From contig KV918964.1 of the NCBI GenBank assembly GCA_002049455.2, forward strand, positions 62,001 through 126,000: 64,000 bases of DNA, written 5' to 3'. A program made the translations under genes and the position numbers. Of this stretch, positions 53,742 through 63,331 are shown in pieces (positions within the stretch are counted from its first letter, which is position 1; each line of letters starts with the position of its first letter). Source of the stretch: Porphyra umbilicalis. Lineage: Eukaryota; Rhodophyta; Bangiophyceae; Bangiales; Bangiaceae. The notes below the pieces were generated by a model that ran no database searches, was not told the DNA's origin, and worked only from the letters and a program-made list of their open reading frames with translations.

Positions 53742-55385
53742 ATGTCTACTGGTGGTACCGGCGGCACTCGGCGAGCCAGAGACGGCAAGTTGCCATCTGG
53801 CTACCGGCCGCCGGGCGGGGGACAAGGCACTCCTGCCGCCTCCGACGCCCCCACGGACGGTGCTTCAACTCCTCCCATCCCTGCGGATCAAGCCGCCTCT
53901 GGGCAGATGCAGGTGGTGGAGAGCCTGAAGGCGGCCGTTGAAGCACTTCAGCGACGCCTAACGGCCCAAGAACAGACTAACGAGTTTCTGGCGCGAGCCA
54001 ATGACAAGTTGGTCGACGACGTCGAGGCCCTGCGCAAGGTCGACTCCCATGAGGAGGAACGCCGTGTGGCTAAGTCTCGCCGCCAGTCGGGCGACAAGAC
54101 CAAGGACGTCAAGAAGACGAACAAGGTGATCAAGGACAAGTCCGTCCGCAAGGACGCTCCGGCTAACGCCGCGCTTTCCTCATCTTCCGACGATTCCGCG
54201 TCTGGGTCAAGCCCGACGTCGTCAGACGACGACAACAACGCGACGGACACGTCCTCTTCGGACGATGGCCACGGGCCCCCACACCCGCCGTCGCCCCCAA
54301 GTGGGTCCTCGCCGAGCGAAAGCTCGAGCGAGTCTGACGCGGCCGCGCGCAAGCGCCCGACGCCCCCCACCAAACGGAAGGAGCGACTTGAAAAAGCCGA
54401 TAGGATCAAGGTGATCCGCCCGGCTAATAGCCGCTTCAAGGCCCTCCTGGACTACAGGACGTACTTCCTGATCCGCCGTCAATTGACGTATACGCCTAAA
54501 GAGGCACAGCGGTCGCACCGTCTCAACAAACGTTTGGACGGAGCGTTCCATGGGCAACAGCCATTCACGGGAGCCCTGCCCTTGGGCATCTTCACGTTCT
54601 TGACGACCTTTCGCCGCGCGTGCGACGCGGCTGGGCTGACGCACGGTCAAGCCCTTCCGCTTATGGTCTTTCGACTAGCCGGCAACGCCAAGATGGCCTT
54701 CTCCGGCGCGCTTAACAGCACCCTCGGACGTAAGCGTTACGCCATCCGTACCTACGGAGATGCCGTCAACTGGCTTCTTTCGAAGTATGCGACACACTCA
54801 ACCATGGCTAACGCCTATCAAGACATCATTACGATGAAGCAACAAGACAACGAGGCGCCCACGGCCTTTGGCCATCGCGTGGAAACGCAATGCGACCTCC
54901 TGAACGGTTTGTTCGACATCCAAGACGTTAAGGACGTCTTCATCACTGGTCTTTCGGACCTTGTGCAAGCGCACGTACGGGTACTGAACGACCAGTTCCC
55001 CGACCGAACCCTGTCTGAGACGGTTGCCACCGCCCAGATGTATTGGGACGGTACGAACAAGTTGCGTTTGCAACTCAAGATTACCCGCCCAACGGCGATC
55101 AAAGTCGCTTACGCGACACAAGACCAGCGGACGACGACGGAACGACCGTTCACACCGGTTCGCACCCCGCCGCCCTCTCGGGCTGCCGTCCCTCAAGCCA
55201 ATCGGGCTGACATCTGTTACAACTGTAACAAGCCGGGGCACTTCGCCGCACAGTGTGCCGAGCCTTATCGCCCTCGCGAGCGTCGGCAACCGCCTATCGG
55301 CGTTCATGCCCTTGCCGACGGCAACGTCGAGGAAGACGAAGTCGAGCATCCGGCCGACGCCGTGGACGACTCGAAAAACGTCTAA
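53742..55385 (+). CDS. gag: Gag polyprotein, copy B
   Basis: 547 residues from ATG 53742 to TAA 55383-55385. It forms the particle shell and packages element RNA. Residues about 55-105 are a predicted coiled coil (LKAAVEALQRRLTAQEQ...), 110-215 are Lys-rich then acidic Ser/Asp-rich, and 230-420 carry the capsid-like helices (TFLTTFRRACDAAGL, YGDAVNWLLSKYA, CDLLNGLFDIQDVKDVFITGL). A single CCHC zinc knuckle, CYNCNKPGHFAAQC, lies at 492-505. The last codons are TCG-AAA-AAC-GTC-TAA, a probable -1 frameshift site leading into pol. Copy A preserves the second half only. Confidence 0.9.
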   Translation: MSTGGTGGTRRARDGKLPSGYRPPGGGQGTPAASDAPTDGASTPPIPADQAASGQMQVVESLKAAVEALQRRLTAQEQTNEFLARANDKLVDDVEALRKVDSHEEERRVAKSRRQSGDKTKDVKKTNKVIKDKSVRKDAPANAALSSSSDDSASGSSPTSSDDDNNATDTSSSDDGHGPPHPPSPPSGSSPSESSSESDAAARKRPTPPTKRKERLEKADRIKVIRPANSRFKALLDYRTYFLIRRQLTYTPKEAQRSHRLNKRLDGAFHGQQPFTGALPLGIFTFLTTFRRACDAAGLTHGQALPLMVFRLAGNAKMAFSGALNSTLGRKRYAIRTYGDAVNWLLSKYATHSTMANAYQDIITMKQQDNEAPTAFGHRVETQCDLLNGLFDIQDVKDVFITGLSDLVQAHVRVLNDQFPDRTLSETVATAQMYWDGTNKLRLQLKITRPTAIKVAYATQDQRTTTERPFTPVRTPPPSRAAVPQANRADICYNCNKPGHFAAQCAEPYRPRERRQPPIGVHALADGNVEEDEVEHPADAVDDSKNV

Positions 55386-58300
55386 GCCGGGTGCCCGACT
55401 TGGGGTTGCCCGGCGGAACGCGAAAGCGTACGGTGACAAGACTCTTACGTCGTGCCCTTCGGCACTATGAGATCGCAGCCACGTTAGGCCCATGCCTGCG
55501 CATAATGCGAAGTTGCCGCCCTGTCTTAGACACGGGCGCCGGGGTGAACATAGTGCGAACTAGTGTTCTCCCTTCGAACTGGATGGCTTACGCCGAAGAG
55601 TTGACTACGCTTCCGCGCATCCGAGATGCAAACAACAATCGTCTTGTGACGAAGTATGCCATACATCTGTATGTAGACACCGGAGGTGTGCGTCTATTTG
55701 ACCGATTCCTCGTTGCCGACAACTTGTCAGTCCCGTGCATTCTTGGCACCGAGTTCATTGAACAAAACATCGAGGGCATTCCGCCGCGCTTGCGCAAGAT
55801 CGTCTGGCAAGAGCACGTGCGATGCACGGAAGAGCAACCTCGGCCAACGCCGATCTTAGCTTGTCTTAACGACAGCGCGTGGGACCGCCACTGGCAAGAT
55901 GAACCCGCTCGGGTTCGAGCCTGCAAACAGGTGCGTGTCAACGGACACAAGGAGGAGTGGATCATGGCCACGTGCGACACGCCTGGTATGGTTACCATCA
56001 CACCGAACATTCGGTTGTGCCGACACAAGTCAATGGCAGTCGCCCGCGGCATCGCCATCGTCAAACCGGACGAACCATTCCTGGTCAAGTTATGCAACTT
56101 CGGCAAGGACCAAGTCATTGTTCGCAAGAACTCTACCTTGGGGTTTGCAGAACCCTACCAAGGGCCGATGCTTTCCGCCGTCTTGGATGACGACACCCCA
56201 AAAGGTGGAACCGATAACTCATCGGACGACGCGAGTCGTGACCCACTCGAGGACCTCGACCTCAGTGAGGCACCCGAGTACCTGCACAAGCAGATTCGAG
56301 ACATGCTGAAGACGCATTCGTCTATGTGGGATGGAACCCTTGGCGTCATCCGTGCTACGGAGCACGCCATCGTCACTCCTCCCGACGCCCAGCCCATACG
56401 GGCCCAACCCTACCGCACCGGGCCGTTCAAACGGCAGATCATCGCTGATCAGATCAACAAGATGTTGAAGCTCAACGTCATTGCCCCTAGCCATAGTGCT
56501 TGGGCAAGCCTCGTGGTAATTGTACCCAAGAAGAACGGCAAAGCCCGGTTCTGTGTCGACTATCGTCGGTTAAACAACATCACCAAGAAGGATGCTTATC
56601 CCTTGCCTCGGATGGAGGACTGCCTCGACTCCTTGGGAGATGCCCAGGTGTTCACGTCTCTCGACTGCACCGCGGGGTACTGGCAAGTACCCTTACGCAA
56701 GGACGACCAAGAGAAGACGGCGTTCACGACGCACTGTGGTATATACCACTGGTTATCCATGCCTTTCGGCTTGACGAACGCGCCCGCTACCTTCCAGCGC
56801 GCGTTGGATATTATCCTCTCCGGTTTGAAGTGGCAGATATGCCTCGTCTACTTAGACGATGTCATCATCTTCTCCGCAAACGCGGAACAACACGTCAAAG
56901 ACGTTGACACGGTTCTTCACCGTCTCCGCGAAGCCGGGGTCACCCTCAACTTGGAAAAGTGCACGTGGTTCTCCGATGAGGTCGAGTACCTAGGACACAT
57001 TGTCCGCCCCGGGCAACTGCACGTGCACAACAAGAACGTGGATGCTCTGAAGCATGCCAAGTTCCCAACCACAAAGACCCAGCTGAAAAGCTTCTTGGGC
57101 ATGTGCAACGTCTATCGACGGTTTGTCAAAGACTTTGCCAAACGAGCAAAGCCCCTGAACGCCCTGACTAGGGCTGAGATCCCACCGGATTTACCACCAC
57201 CGACGGACGTGGCTATCGCCGCCTTCGAGGACCTTCGCAACGCACTGTTGTGCCCACCGGTACTTGCCTTGCCGAAGGCCAATCGGAAGCTCGTCGTTGA
57301 CGTTGACGCATGCGCCGACCAAGTTGGTTGTACCCTCCTCCAAGAGGAGCCGGGCGAACTGCTTCACCCTGTCGGGTATTGGAGCCGAGGACTCACTGCT
57401 GCAGAGCAAAACTACTCCACCACGGAGCGAGAATGCCTCGGCGTTGTGTGGGCTGTCCTCAAGTTGAGGCACTTCCTCGACGGACAACGCTTCCTCATCC
57501 GAACGGATCACCAAGCACTTAGCTGGATCTACAGCACGACCGACTCAAGCGGACGCTTGATGCGATGGCGACTTCGCCTCTCCGAATACACATTCGATAT
57601 GGTTTATAAACCAGGTGCATCGCACCACTTGCCCGACTTCCTGTCGCGCGCCTCTACGGTGGCGCCGCCAGAAGATATCCATGATGATATACCTTGTCTG
57701 GCATTGGCCGAGACGGCCAACGGCTTAAGAACGGGGAGGTACACGGGTACCGACACACCAGAACCGGTGGAGTTCGACGACGTTGTCGAAGCACAACAAA
57801 CAGACGACTTCTGCGTCGAGATGTCCACTCGCGTGGAGCGCGGAACGGCCAAGGCCTTCTTCCGCGATGAGCATCACGCTCTGTACCGCCGCGCGCCTTA
57901 CGGCAAACAATTGGTTATTCCAAAGTCGCTACGCGAACGCGTGTTGACCCTCGAGCACCACGCAACTGTGGCCGCCCATCCTGGTATGAACCGGATGTAT
58001 TACACCATGCGCAAGGCATACTACTGGCCTTCAATGGTGACGGATATCCATTCGACCATCACCAAGTGCACAACGTGTGCGCAAAACCGCCTCGCCTTGC
58101 GGCGGCACACCACGCCCTTGACCCTGTTCCAGGCTACCGAGCCTCTCACGGAGCTATCCATTGACATCTTTGGGCCCATCCCGGCCTCCAAGAAGGGCAA
58201 CCGCTTCATCTTGGTTATCACCGACCGCTTCGCCAAGCTCACCAAGTGCGTCGCCTTGCGGCGAATCACGGCTATGTCAGTGGCGTCAGCCATCATCGAC

Positions 58301-59854
58301 GCGTGGGTGTCAGCCTACGGGCCACCGGACCGAATCCTATCGGACCAAGGGCCCCAGTTCATGTCGAACTTCTTCATCGCTGTGATGAAAATGCTTGGCA
58401 TTGAAACGGTTCGCACCACGGCGTATCACCCCCAAACCAATGGGCAAGTCGAACGGTACAACCGTACCATGGCTACTCAGCTGCGACACTACGTCGCCGA
58501 CGACCCATCACGATGGGATGAGCTACTCCCGGTAATCACCATGGCGTATAATAGCCAACCACATCGGTCTACGGGCATCGCCCCCTTTGAGCTTGTTATC
58601 CCAAGGCGGATCCCCAACCTCACGGTTCGCAACTTGCCCCCGGGCACTCCGCTTACCAATAAGGGAACGCTCAAGGATGGGTCACCCCTAGCTCGCAAGC
58701 GCGAGTTCATGGCCCGCCTGCGCAAGCAGATCCCCATCGTGGTCGAGGCCTTGCGTAAGACGCAACAACGTTACAAACGTAACTTCGACCATCGGGTCGC
58801 AACCCGCAATGCGGACGTCAAGATCGGCGACTACGTATACACGACCAACCACGACCGGCAAAACAAGCTGCAAAGCAAAGCCATTGGACCCTTCGTGGTC
58901 GTCGACGCGGACGCGGACGCCTCCACGTTTGTCATTGACATTGACGGCGAGGAGAAACGCGTCAGCAGTGACCATGTCACCCCCGCTCCTCGTCCAACGA
59001 CGACGGACAAGGTTCCACACCCCTTGCTAGATGGTCTAGACCAACGCAAGTCAACCCCGGCAACTGCCGTTGAGTATGTGATCGACAAACTCCTAGGCTT
59101 ACGCCAGACGGGTGACAGCTATAGCGCTAAGGTGCGCTGGTTCGACTACGGGTCGAAAGACGACACCTGGGAGCCCCTGGAGAACCTCCCCCGCAACCTG
59201 GTGGTGCGTTTCTCTCGACAGAAGAAGAAGCATGTACCGGGGTACGAGTGGCAAACGCCAACGCGACGAAGTCGCCGACAGGCTGGGCTCACAACCGTGG
59301 CCAACATCGTCATGGACTCCACGTGGATACCCACTATCCAACATGTCCATGTTACCGGTGACGGAGTTATCCATGCCGATGTCTCTTGGACAGAGTCAAG
59401 TACCGACGTTGCAATTAAGGAAGTAATTCCTGTGGCGTGGCTCAAGTCCACCCTGCCTTCCATGACGCGCAACTTTGCGTATGACCCCCAACTTGCCTTG
59501 CGGCATTTCTCTCGGCTGAACCGTGTTTACGGCCCGTACACATATGTGTGGCCGAAATCCGCACAGGCGACGCTGATCGGGAGCGATCCCCCCGTACCAG
59601 TGCTCCCCAACGGGTTTCTGGTACCTCCGGTGCAACACTTGGACTCAGTCCTTCGACGCTTGGTAACAACCACAGAAGAAGCAACCGTGGTAATACCACA
59701 ATGGACCAACGCCAGTTGGTACGCTACTGCCATACGTGCATGTTTCGAGTACGAAGTGCTTTTATCAGCAGACTCAAGGGATACAAATCCCACAACATGG
59801 GCCATGATGGCCTGCCACTTCCTTCATCGCTATGACGATAAGCAGAAAAACTGA
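55253..59854 (+). CDS. pol: Pol polyprotein, copy B
   Basis: Open from 55253 to TGA 59852-59854 in the -1 frame relative to gag; real synthesis probably begins by frameshifting at 55371-55379. Protease has DTG at 55529-55537. RT runs about 56400-57000 with YLDD at 56849-56860, then RNase H 57295-57540 (DVDACAD...ERECLGVVWA...RTDHQALSW). The integrase H-H-C-C finger is at about 57955-58085, with catalytic D at 58163, D at 58343 and E at 58451 (spacing D-59-D-35-E, canonical). A chromodomain follows at about 59072-59230 (YVIDKLLG...YSAKVRWFDYGSKDDTWEPLENLP), which in such elements steers insertion to chromatin marks. About 205 further residues follow. No stop or frameshift. Confidence 0.95.
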   Translation: MCRALSPSRASATAYRRSCPCRRQRRGRRSRASGRRRGRLEKRLSRVPDLGLPGGTRKRTVTRLLRRALRHYEIAATLGPCLRIMRSCRPVLDTGAGVNIVRTSVLPSNWMAYAEELTTLPRIRDANNNRLVTKYAIHLYVDTGGVRLFDRFLVADNLSVPCILGTEFIEQNIEGIPPRLRKIVWQEHVRCTEEQPRPTPILACLNDSAWDRHWQDEPARVRACKQVRVNGHKEEWIMATCDTPGMVTITPNIRLCRHKSMAVARGIAIVKPDEPFLVKLCNFGKDQVIVRKNSTLGFAEPYQGPMLSAVLDDDTPKGGTDNSSDDASRDPLEDLDLSEAPEYLHKQIRDMLKTHSSMWDGTLGVIRATEHAIVTPPDAQPIRAQPYRTGPFKRQIIADQINKMLKLNVIAPSHSAWASLVVIVPKKNGKARFCVDYRRLNNITKKDAYPLPRMEDCLDSLGDAQVFTSLDCTAGYWQVPLRKDDQEKTAFTTHCGIYHWLSMPFGLTNAPATFQRALDIILSGLKWQICLVYLDDVIIFSANAEQHVKDVDTVLHRLREAGVTLNLEKCTWFSDEVEYLGHIVRPGQLHVHNKNVDALKHAKFPTTKTQLKSFLGMCNVYRRFVKDFAKRAKPLNALTRAEIPPDLPPPTDVAIAAFEDLRNALLCPPVLALPKANRKLVVDVDACADQVGCTLLQEEPGELLHPVGYWSRGLTAAEQNYSTTERECLGVVWAVLKLRHFLDGQRFLIRTDHQALSWIYSTTDSSGRLMRWRLRLSEYTFDMVYKPGASHHLPDFLSRASTVAPPEDIHDDIPCLALAETANGLRTGRYTGTDTPEPVEFDDVVEAQQTDDFCVEMSTRVERGTAKAFFRDEHHALYRRAPYGKQLVIPKSLRERVLTLEHHATVAAHPGMNRMYYTMRKAYYWPSMVTDIHSTITKCTTCAQNRLALRRHTTPLTLFQATEPLTELSIDIFGPIPASKKGNRFILVITDRFAKLTKCVALRRITAMSVASAIIDAWVSAYGPPDRILSDQGPQFMSNFFIAVMKMLGIETVRTTAYHPQTNGQVERYNRTMATQLRHYVADDPSRWDELLPVITMAYNSQPHRSTGIAPFELVIPRRIPNLTVRNLPPGTPLTNKGTLKDGSPLARKREFMARLRKQIPIVVEALRKTQQRYKRNFDHRVATRNADVKIGDYVYTTNHDRQNKLQSKAIGPFVVVDADADASTFVIDIDGEEKRVSSDHVTPAPRPTTTDKVPHPLLDGLDQRKSTPATAVEYVIDKLLGLRQTGDSYSAKVRWFDYGSKDDTWEPLENLPRNLVVRFSRQKKKHVPGYEWQTPTRRSRRQAGLTTVANIVMDSTWIPTIQHVHVTGDGVIHADVSWTESSTDVAIKEVIPVAWLKSTLPSMTRNFAYDPQLALRHFSRLNRVYGPYTYVWPKSAQATLIGSDPPVPVLPNGFLVPPVQHLDSVLRRLVTTTEEATVVIPQWTNASWYATAIRACFEYEVLLSADSRDTNPTTWAMMACHFLHRYDDKQKN
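59231..59854 (+). other. Pol C-terminal extension after the chromodomain
   Basis: About 205 residues after the chromodomain, conserved in copy A. It contains strand-like repeats around DSTWIPTIQHV and GDGVIHADVSW, then LALRHFSRLNRVYGPYTYVWP, VLPNGFLVPP and TVVIPQWTNASWYATAIRA. The P-x-W-x4-W-Y element resembles the P-x-W-P-x2-x-W-(Y/F) motif near the ends of some other retroelement polyproteins, but I cannot assign a domain. Most chromodomain elements end soon after the chromodomain. Confidence 0.6.
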
Positions 59855-59996
59855 GAAGTGGATACGAACATGTCAAACGACAAACAACAACAAGACGAAG
59901 AAACATCAACACCCTAAAAAGGCGTAAGACCCCGACATTGTCAACCCCACCCCCCCACCGGGGTCAACCGAGCAAGTCACTGAGCAGTGAACCTCG

Positions 59997-61955
59997 CTAC
60001 TCCTCGTCGTCACGACGACGCGAGTCCCGACGGGAATCGCGGCTCGCGCCCACACTGGCCGCCGACTCCTGCGAGACACTACGCGCACGCGTGTTGCGCG
60101 CCGAGTGCGGAACCCCCGTCGACGGGCCTCCGCCCTCGTGGGTCCGACGACCAAGGGTGCTCTGCGCGTTGAAGCGCGCCGGCGCGGACTCCTCCTCTGG
60201 CTGTATAGCCCCGAGGTGCTGGGCGAAGCGCCCGTAGTTGGCTTCGCCGTCAACGGCGCGAGCCACGGCATGTCCAATAATGGACAAGGCCGACTCGACA
60301 CCCCGTCCGTCCGCACGCTCAACAGCGGTACGCAAGCCTGCGATCTGCTCGACCCAGGCGCTAGCCACCGCCGACAAGGCTGCCCCGCGGGGCGCGCGAA
60401 CGCGTACATCGCGCGCGCGCGCCGACCCAAACAAGGCAACCGCCGCGGTTGACGACGCGCGGGTCGGCCAAGTGGCATCCACCGACCGTGGCCGAGAGGG
60501 CGAGCGATCGCGCCGCGGTGAACGCGGGCGGTAGCGGCCCTCGCGGGCGTCGGCAACGGCGTGATTCCAGGTCCGACGACCACGACGCCACACCCCGGGA
60601 TGGTTCGAAGTAATTCGAGCCATCGGGAGTGGCGCGTTCGGGTCCAACGCCCAGTCGAAATCGACACAAGGGTGACGCAGGCAAAAGCCGTATTCCTTGG
60701 TCGGGTCGACCGTGACCCGCACCTGCCGGGCTTCCCCGGAGTCGCGGTCGCGCCAGACGACGTCCTTAAGGACCTCCCGCCAGGGAAACGCCGTCACGGC
60801 TTGGCGCATCTTGCCGTACAAGATGTACTTGGCCTCGCCGTCGGGCGCGTCCTTCAACTTGGACGTATCCAACGCGTCGAAATGACGAAGCGTCTTCGTG
60901 TCCAAGTGGACGAAGAGCTTGTCCTCTTGCAGGGTGTGAACCCACGCAGCAACTAAGTTGCAGTAGTACTCGGAGTACACCTCCTGCCAGACGGAGCTGT
61001 AGGCGTTGCGCAACGCGTCCGCCATGTAAGACACCACCACGGGGGTCGCCACCCACAACCCCGTGTGGGGCTCCCAGTCCGGGATAGGCAGAAGCCAACG
61101 GGACAAGTCGAACGCCCGTGGCGCACGGAGAAATCCAGCCGCCCACGCGGTAGGCATCAACTCGCGACCGCGAAAGAAGCGCGCGTCAGCGGCCCGACGG
61201 TGGTCGGAGGGGAACATCGGCAGCCGAAAGGGGTTCGGCAACCCGGTGACCCGCGGACTGCGGTCATCGTCGACATTGTCGTTCTCCTCGTGCTTCACCA
61301 GCGCGAGCTGCTCGAGGTACGGCTCCAGACCGGAGTCGTGCCCGAAAGGGACGGAAAGGTCCTCGGCGAGAGCCCTCTTGAGGAAGACGGCCTTCGGCCA
61401 GTTGCGCAACAAGCGACAAAACGAGTTGGCCGCTGCCTCGATCGACTCTGTACCCTTCACAGGGAACATAAGCGCATTGGCGTACACCAAGCGGTGGAAC
61501 GGGTGCAACGGCAGTTGGTACCGCACGACCTCGTTGCAAAACGACATCACCTCGTATACACGACGCTGAGGTCCCTGGTTCCCGAAGTACGGGTCCCCAT
61601 GGACCTCGGCCACGCGGTCGCCCGCGTGGTCCGGCAACCCGGCTTGCGCCATCACGTCGATGAAGTCGGGCACCGCCTCGTAGTGGGCGTACACACGGCG
61701 CGTGTCCGCACGAGCGCGATTTCGTACGCACATCTCGTACAGACGGTTGTCGGTGACCCGCGGGACCCCATCGACCACCTCTACAGGGTTGGCGTGCACG
61801 TAGTACGAGCCGCGAGGCCGAAACTGGCGCAAGACCTCTGGGTCCGCGGAGCAATCCACTTCCGCATGGCCACCCGCGGCGGCAGGCGCCCCGTCGATGG
61901 CCTCACCGCCACCGGCAACGCCGCCATCCACCGCCATCGCGGCGGAATCCGCCAT
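59997..61955 (-). CDS. Antisense ORF between pol and the 3' LTR
   Basis: Minus strand, 652 codons from ATG 61955-61953 to TAG 59999-59997; the frame also stays open upstream through the minisatellite to 62183 as Ala-rich repeat. The first 110 residues are Ala/Gly/Asp-rich. A globular part of about 350 residues follows, with many Trp, Tyr and Phe (for example EVMSFCNEVVRYQLPLHPFHRLVYANALMFP, FDLSRWLLPIPDWEPHTGLWVATPVVVSYM, YCNLVAAWVHTLQEDKLFVHLD). It ends with an Arg/Ser-rich region and a highly charged tail. No known domain is recognised. It is tail-to-tail with pol (142 bp apart). A remnant in copy A shows it is an inherited part of the element. Confidence 0.75.
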   Translation of the reverse strand: MADSAAMAVDGGVAGGGEAIDGAPAAAGGHAEVDCSADPEVLRQFRPRGSYYVHANPVEVVDGVPRVTDNRLYEMCVRNRARADTRRVYAHYEAVPDFIDVMAQAGLPDHAGDRVAEVHGDPYFGNQGPQRRVYEVMSFCNEVVRYQLPLHPFHRLVYANALMFPVKGTESIEAAANSFCRLLRNWPKAVFLKRALAEDLSVPFGHDSGLEPYLEQLALVKHEENDNVDDDRSPRVTGLPNPFRLPMFPSDHRRAADARFFRGRELMPTAWAAGFLRAPRAFDLSRWLLPIPDWEPHTGLWVATPVVVSYMADALRNAYSSVWQEVYSEYYCNLVAAWVHTLQEDKLFVHLDTKTLRHFDALDTSKLKDAPDGEAKYILYGKMRQAVTAFPWREVLKDVVWRDRDSGEARQVRVTVDPTKEYGFCLRHPCVDFDWALDPNAPLPMARITSNHPGVWRRGRRTWNHAVADAREGRYRPRSPRRDRSPSRPRSVDATWPTRASSTAAVALFGSARARDVRVRAPRGAALSAVASAWVEQIAGLRTAVERADGRGVESALSIIGHAVARAVDGEANYGRFAQHLGAIQPEEESAPARFNAQSTLGRRTHEGGGPSTGVPHSARNTRARSVSQESAASVGASRDSRRDSRRRDDEE

Positions 61956-62934
61956 CGCGTTGGTTGTCCGGGGGGTGTTTACCCTGGCCGTCGCCGCCGG
62001 GCTGGCCGCGCTTGCCGCCCTTGCCGCCGTCGCCGCCGGGCTGGCCGCGCTTGCCGCCCTTGCCGCCGCGCTTGCCGCCCTTGCCGCCGTCGCCGCCGGG
62101 CTGGCCGCGCTTGCCGCCCTTGCCGCCGGGCTTGCCGCCTTGCCGCCGTGCGCGCCGCCCCCCCACTCGGCGCAAACCCACACTCACCGGGCCCAACACC
62201 TCGCGGTGTGCCGCCTTGCGGCGACGCACCCCTACTCAACCTTGCCGTTAGGCAGCGACCTGTGCGCAAGCACGAAGACACGGGATGGCCCCGTGCCGGT
62301 AACAACGCGAACCCGCACCCCGGCTTCCGCCGTGTCGTCGGGGAAGTCAACACCCCGACGAGGGCGACGCCTGCCGGCACAACGACCACCAGCTGGCGCT
62401 ACCCCGCGCGCCCGACTCGGTGCTAACCGGCCTGGAGGTGTGAACCCCACACCCACGCTCGGCACCACGGACCCGCGTCCCGGCTTTCGCCGTGTCGTCG
62501 GGGTAGTCAAACCCCCGACGAAGGAAGCGCCACTCGGCGCCGACGACGGTTGCCCCAACGCGTGTTGCTCGACGCACCCGCGCACCAACGGGTCTTAACC
62601 CCGACGCTGGTCGCCTGTCAACCGGCCGTCTGGCCACCCCGCCGACGCCGACGCCGACTCCTCTGCGAGGGCGCGTGTGCGCGCAAGCGCCGGTCGGATC
62701 CGCAGCGTCAGCTGCCCGCCACCCACGCCCACACGCGTGTGGCGGGACGGTCGCGACCGACGACGGCGAACCGCCACCTCCGCCACAATCGGGACTGGGC
62801 GGCGCGCCCCCCCCCACGGCTCCCACCGCCTGGGCGGTTGCGCCCGCGCGGGCCCGTAAGGGGCCGCGATCGCCCAATCGGGTTTCACCATCCTCGGATC
62901 TCACCGGGACGGTTCGAATCTCGCGTTGGAGGTA
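61956..62934. other. 3' region of copy B upstream of the antisense ORF
   Basis: Holds the minisatellite (61980-62150) and about 780 bp with no supported gene up to the 3' LTR. A promoter for the antisense ORF should lie here or in the LTR. A clear polypurine tract next to the LTR is lacking; only TTGGAGGTA precedes TGTAGC. Confidence 0.55.
61980..62150. repeat. CTTGCCGCC minisatellite, copy B
   Basis: About five imperfect units of GCCGCCGGGCTGGCCGCG plus CTTGCCGCCCTTGCCGCC. Related to the longer array at 5620-6470 in copy A. Confidence 0.85.
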
Positions 62935-63326
62935 TGTAGCATATCTCTGCTACCAATTGGCAATTAGCCACGGGTAGCTCCTTGACTGGCCGAATCCACG
63001 GATGTGTGTCACTCGGCTTGTGGCACGCCCTTTGGGGGGTTACTTCCGCATTGTTTATTTTTCATTGCTTGTTTGCTTGCCTGTCTTATCTGTCTGCCGG
63101 CACTCATTACGATCGCTTGATCGGATGGTCGATCGACCAGTGCCGTTGTTTGTATTAAACCACCATGGGTCCGGGGTCGCCGTCGTGGGCACCACCCGGC
63201 TCCCCATCGGATGCCCTTCAACAAAAGGTCTTCTTCCTCGCCGCGACGGCGATAGAACTCGCTTTATTGCTTGGCTACGGTCGGTCTCAGTACACTGGTA
63301 ATTGAACTAACGTTATTAATACCACA
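62935..63326 (+). repeat. 3' LTR of copy B
   Basis: 392 bp, TGTAGC...ACCACA, about 98.5 percent identical to the 5' LTR by eye. Followed directly by CTGAC. It keeps the 46-codon ORF at 63165-63305. Confidence 0.95.
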
Positions 63327-63331
63327 CTGAC
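63327..63331. repeat. Target-site duplication CTGAC (right)
   Basis: Second copy of the 5-bp duplication flanking copy B. Confidence 0.95.

Larger units (their letters stand above)
53120..63326 (+). mobile_element. Ty3/gypsy chromodomain LTR retrotransposon copy B, essentially intact (10.2 kb)
   Basis: Complete structure: 5' LTR 53120-53512, primer-binding site, gag 53742-55385, pol overlapping in the -1 frame to 59854, antisense ORF 61955-59997, and 3' LTR 62935-63326, flanked by CTGAC. The LTRs differ at about six positions in 393, so insertion is recent relative to copy A. Pol domain order protease-RT-RNase H-integrase-chromodomain places it with chromodomain Ty3/gypsy elements. It sits inside the transposase gene of Harbinger element 2, opposite in orientation to that gene. 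Confidence 0.95.

Noticed and set aside
62900-62934. GGACGGTTCGAATCTCGC before the 3' LTRs looks like a tRNA T-arm
   Set aside because: The bases flanking TTCGAAT do not pair as a T-stem and no acceptor, D or anticodon arm is visible upstream. The string is conserved simply because it is part of both Ty3/gypsy copies.
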